A stretch of 18,131 nucleotides of DNA from DASRFR01 sp035651455 (GTDB lineage: Bacteria > Acidobacteriota > Terriglobia > Terriglobales > Acidobacteriaceae). The notes under the pieces are model-generated. The model made no database searches. It was not told the DNA's origin and saw only the letters and a program-made list of their open reading frames with translations. The position numbers were made by a program, and so were the translations under genes. The stretch spans positions 1-18,131 of the forward strand of contig DASRFR010000016.1 in assembly GCA_035651455.1 (NCBI GenBank), in the 5' to 3' direction. Shown here piece after piece: positions 7,760-16,729 of the stretch (position 1 is the first letter of the stretch; every line of letters starts with the position of its first letter).

Positions 7760-10700
7760 ATGCCCGGTAAGTGTCAAATTCGATTACTCGCGTTACCTCT
7801 ATTGCTGGCATCAGTAGCATGTCACAAGCACAGAGTGCCGACAGTGGAACTCGAGGAGTGTGACCCCGCTGGGTTCATCGACTGCATTCGGCAAGACTCA
7901 TTCCTGTCGATTCCCATCACCGACACAAATCTCTTTCTTACATACTCAAGCCGGCGGCCAAATGGACCGTCAGGACAAGACGTCGGGGATGCGCGAGTGC
8001 TCGGTCTTGGTGGCTGGTCCATCAACTTGGTTCAGCGTTATGACCGTGCGAATCGGATTCTGATCAGCGGAGATGGAACTTGGCGTATTACCGATGGCGT
8101 ACAGCTGCCCACCGGTGAATTTGTGGTCCCGAGCTATGACGGCGCCATGGCCTACGTTTTTGATTCTGCGGGACGCCATGTTCGCACAGTTGATGGCCAC
8201 CTTGGCACGGAACTGGTCAAGATCATCTACGACAGTGCCGGTCGCCTACTGCAGTTGTACGGATCGGCAAACGGTCGGCCGGTGCACGTTTCCATTCGGC
8301 GAGATACAAGCGGTGTGGCACAGGCCCTTGTGGGAATTGATGGGGGGACGACTCGACTCGTAGTGGACGGTAGTGAGCATATGACCGCAATCACCAATCC
8401 TGCTGGTGAGAGAACTGCTATCGCCTGGAATTCGGCAGGACTGGTCGAAAGCGAGACCGATCCAGCGGGCGGAGTTCAACGCTGTACCTACGATTCCGCA
8501 GGACGACTCGCATCTGCAACTGACGCAGACGATGTGATTCAGCAGTACGAACGAAAGACATCCTCGGACAGTTTGGAGGTTCGCCTTTCCACCGCGATGG
8601 GTCGGCACTGGACGTACCGCGTGGAGTCGGCCGGGGGAGGCATTCGGCGAAGCTTCATCAGACCGGATGGTACGCAAACTATTCAGACCACCGACTCACG
8701 CGGCAACCGCTCGCTCAAATTCTCCGATGGAACAACCTGGACGGTAGGTGCCATCGCGAATCCCGTATGGGGCATGTCTTCTCCGACACTCACGCCGATT
8801 GTCGAGACCCGGCCCGACGGAGTTAGCTCGCGACGAGAGGTCAAATACAGCCTGCGACCGAAGGACGGATTGCCGCATGCACTCGCAGGTTCGGTGACTA
8901 CTGCTATTAATGGCCAACCTTGGACACAGAATTTCGATCCTGCTCAACGCACCGTGGATCTCGTGGATCCAACCGGCCGCCGAACTGTTCTCCATTACGA
9001 CGAGAGTGGACGCCCGCTGAGCTACTCCGCGCCGGGAGTGGTTCCAGTGTCCTTTGTTTACAACGCGCAGTCTCGGCTTTCCAGCGTCACGATAGGGAGT
9101 GGCAAACTGGCTCGCACAACTCGTTATAGCTACGACGCAGCTACGGGCGAGGTCATCACAAGCCGTCCAGATGGAGTGGTTGAGAAAACGAGAGTGGACA
9201 AAGCCGGGAGAATCGTCGCCCTGTCTGCGGGCGATGGCTCGACGGCAGTTCTCGGCTACGACGAAGCCGGACGTGTCAATCAGATCCAGCCGCCCGGTGG
9301 ATTGAACTTTACTCTTGGAATGAGTGCTGCGGGCCGCGCCACGGCCTTTGCTCCTCCCATGGTTGAGAATGACGGCTCAATCGAAATCAGTTCCTATGAC
9401 AAAGACGGGCAGCTGACGGCGACTTCGGGACTGGGCAACCATGACATTGCTTATTCTTACGATTCCACCGGAAGAGCAACCAGTTCCGTTTTTGATCAAG
9501 GCAAGCGGATGTTTTCCTATGATTCCCGTTCAGGATTGATCACTCAGGCTTCCGACCCAAGCGGCGTGAACACGAGTTACGGTTACGTAGGCAGCACACC
9601 AACAAATGTCACGTGGTCTGGACCAATCGTTGGTTCGGTTTCAGTTGCACTCGATGTCAACGGCCGAGCCATTCGCGAAACGGTGAACGGCGCTGCCAAA
9701 CTGGAGGTCAGTTATGATCCAGCGGGCAATCTCACCGGGATCGGTGCACTTTCTCTCGAGCGCGATCCGGCAAGTGGTCTCATAACACGTACTAAGCTCG
9801 GGATCGTCGAAACCCAGAAAGCATTTGATGAAAACAACCAATTAGTCCGCTTGACAACTACTGCAGCAGGCAAACCTCTGCTCGACCTGCGCTACAAGCG
9901 TGATGATCTCGGGCGCATCCGAAGCATCGCTCAGACCGCTACGGACGGCAGAACCGCCACCACCGAATATTCTTACGATCATGCTGATCGCCTGGTCTCG
10001 GTCCGGGTGAATGGCCAGACCGCCGAGAGCGATAAGTACGACCCCTCAGGCAACCGCCTTCGAGTTATTCGATCACAACAAAAACTCGATGCCAGCTACG
10101 ATGACCGCGACCGAATCAAGAGTTTTGGTAGCGCTCAGTACACCTTCATGCCGAATGGAAGTCTGGCTGGAGTCGCGCACGACGGGCGTGCAACGGCGTT
10201 CGTGTATGACGATTTCGGCGCATTGCGCTATGTAAGCTTGCCGGATGGCCGCAAAATCACATATTTCGTGGATGCTGGTGGACGGCGCATTGGGCGCGCG
10301 ATAGATGGCAAGCTTGCTGCCGGCTATCTCTACCGTCTAGACGGCTCGATGGCCGCTGAAACCGACGCCGCTGGCAAAATCGTTTCTCGATTCGGTTATG
10401 ACGAACTCGGCCATCTTGCGCAGTTGGAGCGAGACGGACGGACATACCGCGTTATAACAGATCAAGTTGGTAGTCCACTATTGGTCGTTGATGCGCAAGC
10501 AGGCACGATTGCCGAGCAGATCGCGTATGACGCCTGGGGCAACATCGCTCATGACACCGCTCCGGGATTCCTTCCCATCGGTTTCGCCGGAGGGTTGCGC
10601 GACCCCGACACCGGGCTGATTCGTTTCGGGGCTCGTGATTATGACCCAGTTGCGGGCAGGTGGACCGCATCGGATCCCATTCGTTTCGATGGCGGGGACC

Positions 10701-13066
10701 CGAACCTTTACCGTTACGCGGTTGCGGACCCCGTCAACCGCCGCGACCCTGCAGGACTTGATTCTACGCGGGCGGCGGGGAGCAACGTGACGGTGACTCC
10801 GGCAGGAAACGGGATGGTGAATCTAGAGACCTCCTTTGGCAACAGTCAACCATCAGGGAACGTGACGGTGACTCCGGCGGGAAATGGGATGGTGAATCTA
10901 GAAACTTCCTTGGGCAACAGTCAACCATCAGGGAACGTGACGATGACTCCGGCGGGAAATGGGATGGTGAATCTAGAGGCCTCCTTTGGTAAAGGCAATC
11001 CAGCTCCAGGCAGTGGTGGAGGAAGTGGTGGCGGAGGAGGTGGTGGAAGTTCAGGTCCAGGTGGGTCAGGTTCGGGACGGGGGGCAGGACCAGGGGCAGC
11101 ACCAGCGGGGGGAGGAAATGGCGCCTCGGGTGCTGGTGGGAGAGGCGGAGGCAAGCAGCCCGGAGGTGGCGGATCGGGGAGCGCAGGCTCCGGGAGAAGT
11201 GGCGGTGGAAGCAACACCGATCCGCATGCTTACACGGTGGGTGGTTTGCATTTCGATTTTCAGGCCGTAGGCGAGTTTCTGGTGGCCAACTCGCACGACG
11301 GCAGATTTGCCGTCCAGGCTAGACAAGGACCTCTCTTTAGCGGCGCTTCGGTCGCTATCAATACCGCGGTTGCGGCTGACGTGAACGGAGACCGGCTTGG
11401 CGTGTACCTCAACGAGCCTGCGTTTCTGATGGTGAACGGGGTACCTGTCAATGACCTCGACCTAGAGCGCCATCTGCCGCGCGGCGGCACACTGCGGCGT
11501 CACGGCGGACAAGTGATTGTTACATGGCCAGAAGGCCGTCGGCTCACGATCACGCGCGTCGCTGGGATGTTGAACTACGCCTTCAGGCCTCGTCCTGACG
11601 AGGGTACGAAGATCGGCGGATTGCTAGGTTCGGATAGTGGGGCCGACAAGATCAATGCGAGAGACGGCAGTTACATCAGCATGTCCGATCCTGATTTCCT
11701 AAACAAGCTCCACAAGCAAGTGGGCAACAGTTGGCGCATCAAGCAGTCTGAATCGTTCTTTCACTACTGGCCAGGTGAGAGCACCGCGAAGTTCACCGAC
11801 TTGAATTTCCCGGAGAAGTACGTTTCCGTGGCTTCACTTTCCACCACGGATCGATCCAAGGCTGAGTTCATCTGCCGTGCCGTTGGTGTACGGACTGAGC
11901 CGCTGCTCGATGACTGCATTCTCGACGTCGGAATTTCTGGAATTCCCGCGCTTGCCGCAGGATCAGTTGGCGTCGACTTAGTCCCGTCGCACGGCGCGGC
12001 TGCGACTTCATCCCTTGTACCGTCGGTGTCGCCCCCTACCTCTTTGCCAGACCAATATGCCATCAATATCGGTGATACCGTTTCGCCGGATCATCCCGCG
12101 GCGGGCGCCGGCCTCATCAATAAAGTCGGCGAGAGGCAGACGTACTCGTTCCCGGCCAAGGCAGGCGGCATCGTGTTTGTAAACGTCGCGTGCGGAGGCG
12201 CCGCCGTGACCCTCGATGTGGAGGACGCTTCCAACCGTTTTATCGGAGCGGGCACCTGTGGAGGTTTTGGTCCAGTCACCCTCGCTTCGACAGGTACCTA
12301 CCGGCTCCTGGTGAATGCAGGCCGGGCTTCAACCGCCAGTTACTCATTTTCTCTGCTTCCCTCCAGGTTCGATCAGTATTCGATCGGAGTCGGCGAAACG
12401 GTCTTACCCGATCATCCTGCCAAAAGTGCAGGGATTATCACCGAACTGGGTCAGAGGCAGACCTACTTTTTCCCAGGGCGTACCGGTGAAGTTATTTATC
12501 TTGCGCTTGGCCCATGCGAGGGGGCTCAACCCAGCTTCGATCTGCTAAAGCCAGACAACTCGCTCATATCAAAGGTAATCGGCAACTGCAATGCCGATAT
12601 TGGACGACAGACGCTGCCCGGCACGGGCATGTACCGCATCGTCGCAAGCACTGACAAGTCGAACATTTATTCACGTTACAGTTTCGCTCTGCACCCAACT
12701 CCACCCGACCAGCACTTTTCCGTACAGCTTCCACTTACAGTTGCTCTCGGTGCCCCAGTGCGCGGCGCCGGACGAATTGGTGCTGCGTACGAGCAACAGT
12801 TCTACGATTTCACCGCCAAGCCGGGAACGAAAGTACACATTGAGGGCACGTGCGGTGGGAACTGCTCCGAGCGCCTCGGCTCGCGGCTACAAATCAGGGC
12901 GACGAAAGTCGGCGACACATCTGACTATGGTTTCGAGGGGCTGTATTTCACCAAGGATGACTGGACTTTACCAGAAGGCGGCAAATACACCATCCAGGTC
13001 CGTTCAAATGGATACGTTGGCGCCTATAGCTTCACTGTTTCGCAAGCGGAATCGCAGCACCTCTGA
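7760..13066 (+). CDS. Giant RHS-repeat protein with VWD-like and PPC-like C-terminal domains
   Basis: 1768 residues. The signal peptide ends LASVAC with Cys21, a near-lipobox, so it may be a lipoprotein. Residues about 40-140 resemble the N-terminal domain of RHS proteins (LTYSSRRPNG, LGLGGWSINLVQRYD). YD repeats follow (YDSAGRLLQ, YDPAGNLTG, YDHADRLVS), which build the RHS cocoon. The RHS core ends GLIRFGARDYDPVAGRW, SDPIRFDGGDPNLYRYAV, DPAGL (Asp996 to Leu1000), the place where RHS proteins self-cleave to free a variable C-terminus. Here that C-terminus is about 770 residues: three 25-residue repeats (1009-1083), a Gly/Ser-rich linker (to about 1153), a von Willebrand D-like domain (about 1154-1394, starting DPHAYTVGGLHFDFQAVGEF) and three beta-sandwich repeats starting DQ(Y/H) at 1431, 1538 and 1650. 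No nuclease or deaminase toxin and no immunity gene are visible. A role in the cell surface or adhesion seems likelier than an injected toxin. GGAG at 7747-7750 supports the start. Confidence 0.9.
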   Translation: MPGKCQIRLLALPLLLASVACHKHRVPTVELEECDPAGFIDCIRQDSFLSIPITDTNLFLTYSSRRPNGPSGQDVGDARVLGLGGWSINLVQRYDRANRILISGDGTWRITDGVQLPTGEFVVPSYDGAMAYVFDSAGRHVRTVDGHLGTELVKIIYDSAGRLLQLYGSANGRPVHVSIRRDTSGVAQALVGIDGGTTRLVVDGSEHMTAITNPAGERTAIAWNSAGLVESETDPAGGVQRCTYDSAGRLASATDADDVIQQYERKTSSDSLEVRLSTAMGRHWTYRVESAGGGIRRSFIRPDGTQTIQTTDSRGNRSLKFSDGTTWTVGAIANPVWGMSSPTLTPIVETRPDGVSSRREVKYSLRPKDGLPHALAGSVTTAINGQPWTQNFDPAQRTVDLVDPTGRRTVLHYDESGRPLSYSAPGVVPVSFVYNAQSRLSSVTIGSGKLARTTRYSYDAATGEVITSRPDGVVEKTRVDKAGRIVALSAGDGSTAVLGYDEAGRVNQIQPPGGLNFTLGMSAAGRATAFAPPMVENDGSIEISSYDKDGQLTATSGLGNHDIAYSYDSTGRATSSVFDQGKRMFSYDSRSGLITQASDPSGVNTSYGYVGSTPTNVTWSGPIVGSVSVALDVNGRAIRETVNGAAKLEVSYDPAGNLTGIGALSLERDPASGLITRTKLGIVETQKAFDENNQLVRLTTTAAGKPLLDLRYKRDDLGRIRSIAQTATDGRTATTEYSYDHADRLVSVRVNGQTAESDKYDPSGNRLRVIRSQQKLDASYDDRDRIKSFGSAQYTFMPNGSLAGVAHDGRATAFVYDDFGALRYVSLPDGRKITYFVDAGGRRIGRAIDGKLAAGYLYRLDGSMAAETDAAGKIVSRFGYDELGHLAQLERDGRTYRVITDQVGSPLLVVDAQAGTIAEQIAYDAWGNIAHDTAPGFLPIGFAGGLRDPDTGLIRFGARDYDPVAGRWTASDPIRFDGGDPNLYRYAVADPVNRRDPAGLDSTRAAGSNVTVTPAGNGMVNLETSFGNSQPSGNVTVTPAGNGMVNLETSLGNSQPSGNVTMTPAGNGMVNLEASFGKGNPAPGSGGGSGGGGGGGSSGPGGSGSGRGAGPGAAPAGGGNGASGAGGRGGGKQPGGGGSGSAGSGRSGGGSNTDPHAYTVGGLHFDFQAVGEFLVANSHDGRFAVQARQGPLFSGASVAINTAVAADVNGDRLGVYLNEPAFLMVNGVPVNDLDLERHLPRGGTLRRHGGQVIVTWPEGRRLTITRVAGMLNYAFRPRPDEGTKIGGLLGSDSGADKINARDGSYISMSDPDFLNKLHKQVGNSWRIKQSESFFHYWPGESTAKFTDLNFPEKYVSVASLSTTDRSKAEFICRAVGVRTEPLLDDCILDVGISGIPALAAGSVGVDLVPSHGAAATSSLVPSVSPPTSLPDQYAINIGDTVSPDHPAAGAGLINKVGERQTYSFPAKAGGIVFVNVACGGAAVTLDVEDASNRFIGAGTCGGFGPVTLASTGTYRLLVNAGRASTASYSFSLLPSRFDQYSIGVGETVLPDHPAKSAGIITELGQRQTYFFPGRTGEVIYLALGPCEGAQPSFDLLKPDNSLISKVIGNCNADIGRQTLPGTGMYRIVASTDKSNIYSRYSFALHPTPPDQHFSVQLPLTVALGAPVRGAGRIGAAYEQQFYDFTAKPGTKVHIEGTCGGNCSERLGSRLQIRATKVGDTSDYGFEGLYFTKDDWTLPEGGKYTIQVRSNGYVGAYSFTVSQAESQHL
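10784..11008 (+). repeat. Three tandem 75-bp repeats within the RHS gene
   Basis: Units start at 10784, 10859 and 10934, each opening with AACGTGACG and encoding NVTVTPAGNGMVNLETSFGN plus QPSG or a variant. The first two are nearly identical in DNA; the third differs at several bases and degenerates at its end (GKGNPAPG). They lie just after the RHS core and before the Gly-rich linker. The exact 25-codon period keeps the frame, so copy number can change without breaking the protein. Confidence 0.9.
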
Positions 13067-13094
13067 CCTGAAATCGTCAAAGGGGAGAAATTCA

Positions 13095-14795
13095 ATGGGC
13101 ATGACGTGCGGGCAATGTGGGGCATCACTTACAGAGTCGGAGGCGTTCTGTACGAAATGTGGCGCACGGCAAACCGCAACTGATGAAACGGCTGGCCCAC
13201 ATAATTTCTGCACCAAGTGCGGCGCGCCATTACTCGTCCAGACGAAGTTTTGCGCGAAGTGCGGCGCGCCGGTTGGAGTGCCACCGATCAGAGCAGGTTC
13301 GCCAGATCCGGCCAACTTCAATAAGCCGGCGGGTCAGTTTTCGAAACTACTCCTTGCGGGAATTGTCGGCTTATTTTTTGTTGCCGTGATGATCACAACC
13401 GGCATTGTCTACGTAGCACATCGTGCCAAGCAGAAAGTCACCAGCCTTGAAGCGGCACTTCCGGCTCACGATAACCGGAGCGAGAAAAAAGATGCTGCCG
13501 GCGCAGAACAGAACTCGGATTCGCCATCCGGAAGCCAGTCATATAACGCCTCTCCGAATGGCACCGCTGACCTGTCGGGAGCTTTCGGGCAGCTTCTAAA
13601 GGGCTTGGGCGTGAGCACGGATCCAGGAGCGCAGCCTCATTCTCATACCAAAACAGCCTCTGATTTCAGTGATGTGCCGGGAGGCTTCGCACCCGGTGAG
13701 CAGTTGGCGGCGAGTTGCCCAGATGCGGCCCCGGCGGTGGCCGAAAGCCGCAGGGAGATGGTCAAAGTTCCCTTGCGCCCGGGACTGACCTGGGTCGATG
13801 CGTGGCATCGCTTCAATGGCGATGTGGAGATCATTAATAAGGTGGAGGCGATCACCCAGCTTGAAGTGGATACTTCGACTTCGGGGCTTGGATTTCCGTC
13901 CAGCGACTCTGTACAGGGCACCGAAGTTGATTCGACCCGTCACGTGTGCCGCGCGGACCTCGAGAACGCCAGCACCTACATCACCGACACTGATGCAAGT
14001 CTGCCGGAGATTATCCCGCAAACCACAACGTTCTCGATGTCGCAAGCATCCTTGCAGACTCTGAAGACAACGGGGAAGGTCAGGCTCGTTTATCAAGAAT
14101 TCGAGTACTTGTCCGGACGCATGGTGCCGGTGCCGCGCACAGTGGAATTGACCCGCATCGAGCAGGACGATGTGAACTATCCGGTCATCCTGAACGGGCA
14201 ACCAACGAACCTTCCAGTGGTTCACGCCCGCGGCTATTTTCACTTCAGCGGTTCGGACAAGGTAAAGGAATTCTACAAGGAAAGAGACAGCCTATCCTAT
14301 CTCGAAGCAGATGGAGAAATCTTTGTACTGGACGATTCAGGCAGTCCGATGGTGCTGCAGATTGGGTTTGGACCTATGTTCAAGGTGCGGGTCGTTAGCA
14401 TTGATTTCCCAGAGGAGCAATCCAATGCGCAGATCGAACAGCAACTTGAGAAGCAGAAGAAAGCCGTCGTCTATGGCATCTATTTCGATTTCAACCAGGC
14501 GAGCATCAAGAAGGAATCGCAGCCAGTTTTGAAAGAGATTGCTGATGCGATGAGGAACAATCCGGACTGGAACCTCACAGTGAACGGATACACCGACAAT
14601 ATCGGCGGGAATGCCTATAACGTGGACCTGTCGAAGAGGCGTGCAGCAGCTGTCAAGGACGCACTTGTTAAGCAGTACAGGATCGCGATGGCGCGCCTGA
14701 ACACCGGCGGGTTTGGAGCGTCGGACCCCGTCGAAACCAACGAAACATTGGAAGGGCGGGCACGCAACCGACGCGTCGAATTGATCAGGCAGTAA
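13095..14795 (+). CDS. Zinc-ribbon, transmembrane, OmpA-domain protein
   Basis: 566 residues. The open frame extends far upstream inside the RHS gene, but ATG 13095 is the real start: AAGGGGAG lies 7 nt before it and the protein then opens with its first zinc ribbon. Four CxxC pairs (C5/C8, C19/C22, C39/C42, C53/C56) form two zinc ribbons. A membrane segment follows at about 84-108, then a low-complexity Ser/Asn/Gly stretch, a middle domain (about 200-440) that I do not recognise, and an OmpA-like peptidoglycan-binding domain from about 457 to the end. That domain shows IYFDFNQASIKKES, NGYTDNIGG, NVDLSKRRAAAV and RARNRRVEL. The topology would put the zinc ribbons in the cytoplasm and the OmpA domain on the cell wall. 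It follows the RHS gene by 28 nt, so it likely anchors or senses the same envelope structure. Zinc ribbon plus OmpA in one chain is an uncommon pairing. Confidence 0.88.
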   Translation: MGMTCGQCGASLTESEAFCTKCGARQTATDETAGPHNFCTKCGAPLLVQTKFCAKCGAPVGVPPIRAGSPDPANFNKPAGQFSKLLLAGIVGLFFVAVMITTGIVYVAHRAKQKVTSLEAALPAHDNRSEKKDAAGAEQNSDSPSGSQSYNASPNGTADLSGAFGQLLKGLGVSTDPGAQPHSHTKTASDFSDVPGGFAPGEQLAASCPDAAPAVAESRREMVKVPLRPGLTWVDAWHRFNGDVEIINKVEAITQLEVDTSTSGLGFPSSDSVQGTEVDSTRHVCRADLENASTYITDTDASLPEIIPQTTTFSMSQASLQTLKTTGKVRLVYQEFEYLSGRMVPVPRTVELTRIEQDDVNYPVILNGQPTNLPVVHARGYFHFSGSDKVKEFYKERDSLSYLEADGEIFVLDDSGSPMVLQIGFGPMFKVRVVSIDFPEEQSNAQIEQQLEKQKKAVVYGIYFDFNQASIKKESQPVLKEIADAMRNNPDWNLTVNGYTDNIGGNAYNVDLSKRRAAAVKDALVKQYRIAMARLNTGGFGASDPVETNETLEGRARNRRVELIRQ

Positions 14796-14906
14796 CGTGA
14801 CAAAGGTGCGCACGCGCCATACAAAGAGCAACTCATGCCAAATACCAGGAAGGGGTGAAGCCATTTTCAGATCGGATACAACAAAATACCTGATCGTAAT
14901 TTTGGA

Positions 14907-14935
14907 GATGAGGCGTGTACTTCCGTTCCCTCATC
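14907..14935 (+). repeat. 7-bp inverted repeat upstream of the membrane protein gene
   Basis: GATGAGG 14907-14913 is the exact complement of CCTCATC 14929-14935, with a 15-nt loop. It overlaps a possible GTG start at 14915 and its GAGG. It may be a regulatory hairpin or a chance repeat. Confidence 0.4.
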
Positions 14936-14998
14936 AGTGGAGTAAAAGTAATACGCAGTACGAGTCGCTGCGGAAATGTACAGCAGGAATTGCGAGAG

Positions 14999-15017
14999 GC
15001 TGCAGTCATGCTGCAGC
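14999..15017 (+). promoter_or_regulatory. Hairpin that places the start codon in its loop
   Basis: GCTGCAG 14999-15005 pairs with CTGCAGC 15011-15017, leaving TCATG as a 5-nt loop. The ATG at 15008-15010 of the downstream gene lies in this loop, and the Shine-Dalgarno-like GAGAGG abuts the 5' arm. Such a structure could slow translation initiation. It could also mean the true start is elsewhere. Confidence 0.35.
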
Positions 15018-15556
15018 ATAAGAAATTTGGAGTCTTCGGGCTCGCCATTTGCACTGTTGCAGTGTCCCTCCTGATTCCCTGGGCGTTTCATATGGGCGGC
15101 CGCCTGACTCCGTTGTACTGGTGGGGAACCGGCATACTGGTTGCGAGGAGCGGCACCTACCCACTTTATGTACTAATGTATCCGACGATGGAACGGGCAA
15201 ACGGGCTGCAGGGCTGGGCCTCGTTGTGCACCGCGCGGAATACGGTCCTGCCGCTTGAAGTGAACGGCAGGTTTCGCGGCGGCTGGTGGACTCTCAATCA
15301 TGCCGCGATGGAGTTGGGGCTGTTTGAAACGCAAGATCCGCGCGGCGCCCTCTTCGATCCCAGCACTAGAGGCTCTATCGATCTTTTTGGCTCTTGGAGT
15401 GGGCCGGAACTGATTCTAGATGATCGCGCAGAGCACCTCGGAAATTTCCGCTCCGGCTTGAGAATTGAGCATGCGTCGGTGACACTGAAATGGGGCAGCA
15501 AGTCTGATTTCAAAACTGCCTGCTCAAACATAAGCAATATCGCAACATCGAGATGA
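15008..15556 (+). CDS. Unrecognised membrane-anchored or secreted protein
   Basis: 182 residues from ATG 15008, which begins MLQHKKFG and a hydrophobic segment (GLAICTVAVSLLIPWAF), a signal anchor or uncleaved signal. GAGAGG precedes it. An in-frame GTG at 14915 would add 31 basic residues and has GAGG right before it, so that start remains possible. The rest is rich in Gly and Trp (LTPLYWWGTG, FRGGWWTLNHAAMELGLF, IDLFGSWSGPELILDD). I recognise no domain or catalytic motif. It lies 212 nt after the zinc-ribbon/OmpA gene on the same strand and could be a distal member of that operon. The 257 bases after it hold no supported gene and no clear terminator. Confidence 0.6.
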   Translation: MLQHKKFGVFGLAICTVAVSLLIPWAFHMGGRLTPLYWWGTGILVARSGTYPLYVLMYPTMERANGLQGWASLCTARNTVLPLEVNGRFRGGWWTLNHAAMELGLFETQDPRGALFDPSTRGSIDLFGSWSGPELILDDRAEHLGNFRSGLRIEHASVTLKWGSKSDFKTACSNISNIATSR

Positions 15557-15813
15557 CGAGTTTCGGTACAGTCAAGAACCGTCAAGTTCGACAAGCGTAA
15601 CATTGCCGAGCTTGGTGCGCGCGTGTTGCGCAATACCACGGCGCGCCACCGCAATCTACCGCAAGGACCATCGTGTTGATGGTTGCGCGAGATGATGTGC
15701 GAGCTAATATACAAAGATGCGCGCCGCAATTTCGGAGCAGTCGGGAGTAATCAGCGGAAGATAACGTTCGACACTTGTTCTTGGCATTTTTCGAGTCTAG
15801 CGACACTTAGTCC

Positions 15814-16431
15814 TCAGTCGCGCCGTGTGGACGGTTGCGCCGGGATCGTGCGCTGGCGTGACAGGCAAAACCAAGCCTTTGCGTGATGGCCACCGAAGTC
15901 GACGGAGCGCAGCTCAATGATCTCGAGCGCGGTTTCGATGGCAAGAGCCACCTCTCGCGCTGAGCGGCGAGGCGGACCTACTTCGCGCGGTGGACCTTCG
16001 GTGCTGCCTATCAGGCTCAGCCACAATCCTCCTGGAGCCAGTGTGGCCGCGACTTGCAAGGCGAAGTGCGCGCGCTCACCGGCTTCGTCGAAGACATGAA
16101 AGCATCCGCGGTCGAAGGCGAACTGGAATGGGCCCTCAGGCGGAGGCGCCGCGATAAAATCTAAGGTCCCGAAGCTGCATTGCAGATTGCGGTCGGTTAT
16201 TTTGGCGGTAGCTTTTTCCACCGCAAGCGGCGACACATCGATTCCGAGCACATCGAAGCCGCGTTCGGCCAACCAAATTGGTTTCGTGCCGGTACCCGCG
16301 CCGATTTCGAGCGTCCGAGACGGAGCAACGCCGCCCGAATTGATAAAGTCGACGAGCAACGGCTCTGGCACACCCGTATCCCAGGGCAATTCTCCCGAGG
16401 CGTAGGATTCATTCCAGGATGAGTGCGACAT
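15814..16431 (-). CDS. Class I SAM-dependent methyltransferase
   Basis: 205 residues. It opens with WNESYASGELPWDTGVPEP, the N-terminal signature of small TPMT/TehB-like methyltransferases. SAM-binding motif I follows as LEIGAGTGTKPIWLAERGFD (residues 41-60), then GIDVSPLAVEKA (acidic residue that would hold the ribose), FDRGCFHVFD (motif of this subgroup, residues 106-115) and LAPGGLWLSLIG. These show a complete Rossmann-fold enzyme transferring methyl from S-adenosylmethionine. The substrate (thiol, metalloid or small molecule) cannot be told. No strong Shine-Dalgarno is seen before the ATG. It lies downstream of hipA on the same strand with 298 bases between. That gap holds no supported gene, so it may have its own promoter there. 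Confidence 0.88.
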   Translation of the reverse strand: MSHSSWNESYASGELPWDTGVPEPLLVDFINSGGVAPSRTLEIGAGTGTKPIWLAERGFDVLGIDVSPLAVEKATAKITDRNLQCSFGTLDFIAAPPPEGPFQFAFDRGCFHVFDEAGERAHFALQVAATLAPGGLWLSLIGSTEGPPREVGPPRRSAREVALAIETALEIIELRSVDFGGHHAKAWFCLSRQRTIPAQPSTRRD

Positions 16432-16729
16432 GACGACTTGAGTTTACCGCCGCCGCCACTTTCTCGACAGGTTGAGTGCTGCCTGATTCCCGCCTACAAA
16501 TCATCGATCTAAAAAATCCCACTAGCAAATCATTCAATATGCCGGCTTACATCCCAATCAGCCGTCCAGCGCGCCGGAACCGTTGTTTTCTCAATTCAGT
16601 GTGCCAACGATGTGCCTCAAAAACGCAATGTTTTCCAGTCACTCTAGCGATATCGAGACGCGAGCCTGGCACGCTTGTTCGGAGAGCAGATAGCCGGGTA
16701 ATGCGTCAAGAAATTAACGGATGCCAATG

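Noticed and set aside
10784..11008. CRISPR array
   Set aside because: The repeats are directly adjacent, in frame and coding, with no unique spacers.
10921..11217. Open frame on - of proline-rich protein
   Set aside because: It is the complement of the Gly-rich linker of the RHS gene; GGN codons read as CCN on the other strand.
12591..13094. N-terminal extension of the zinc-ribbon/OmpA gene by 168 codons
   Set aside because: It overlaps the RHS coding region in another frame; a good Shine-Dalgarno and the first zinc ribbon support the start at 13095.
13596..14243. 215-codon open frame on - inside the OmpA gene
   Set aside because: It lies wholly antisense to a gene with clear domains and has no recognisable motif.
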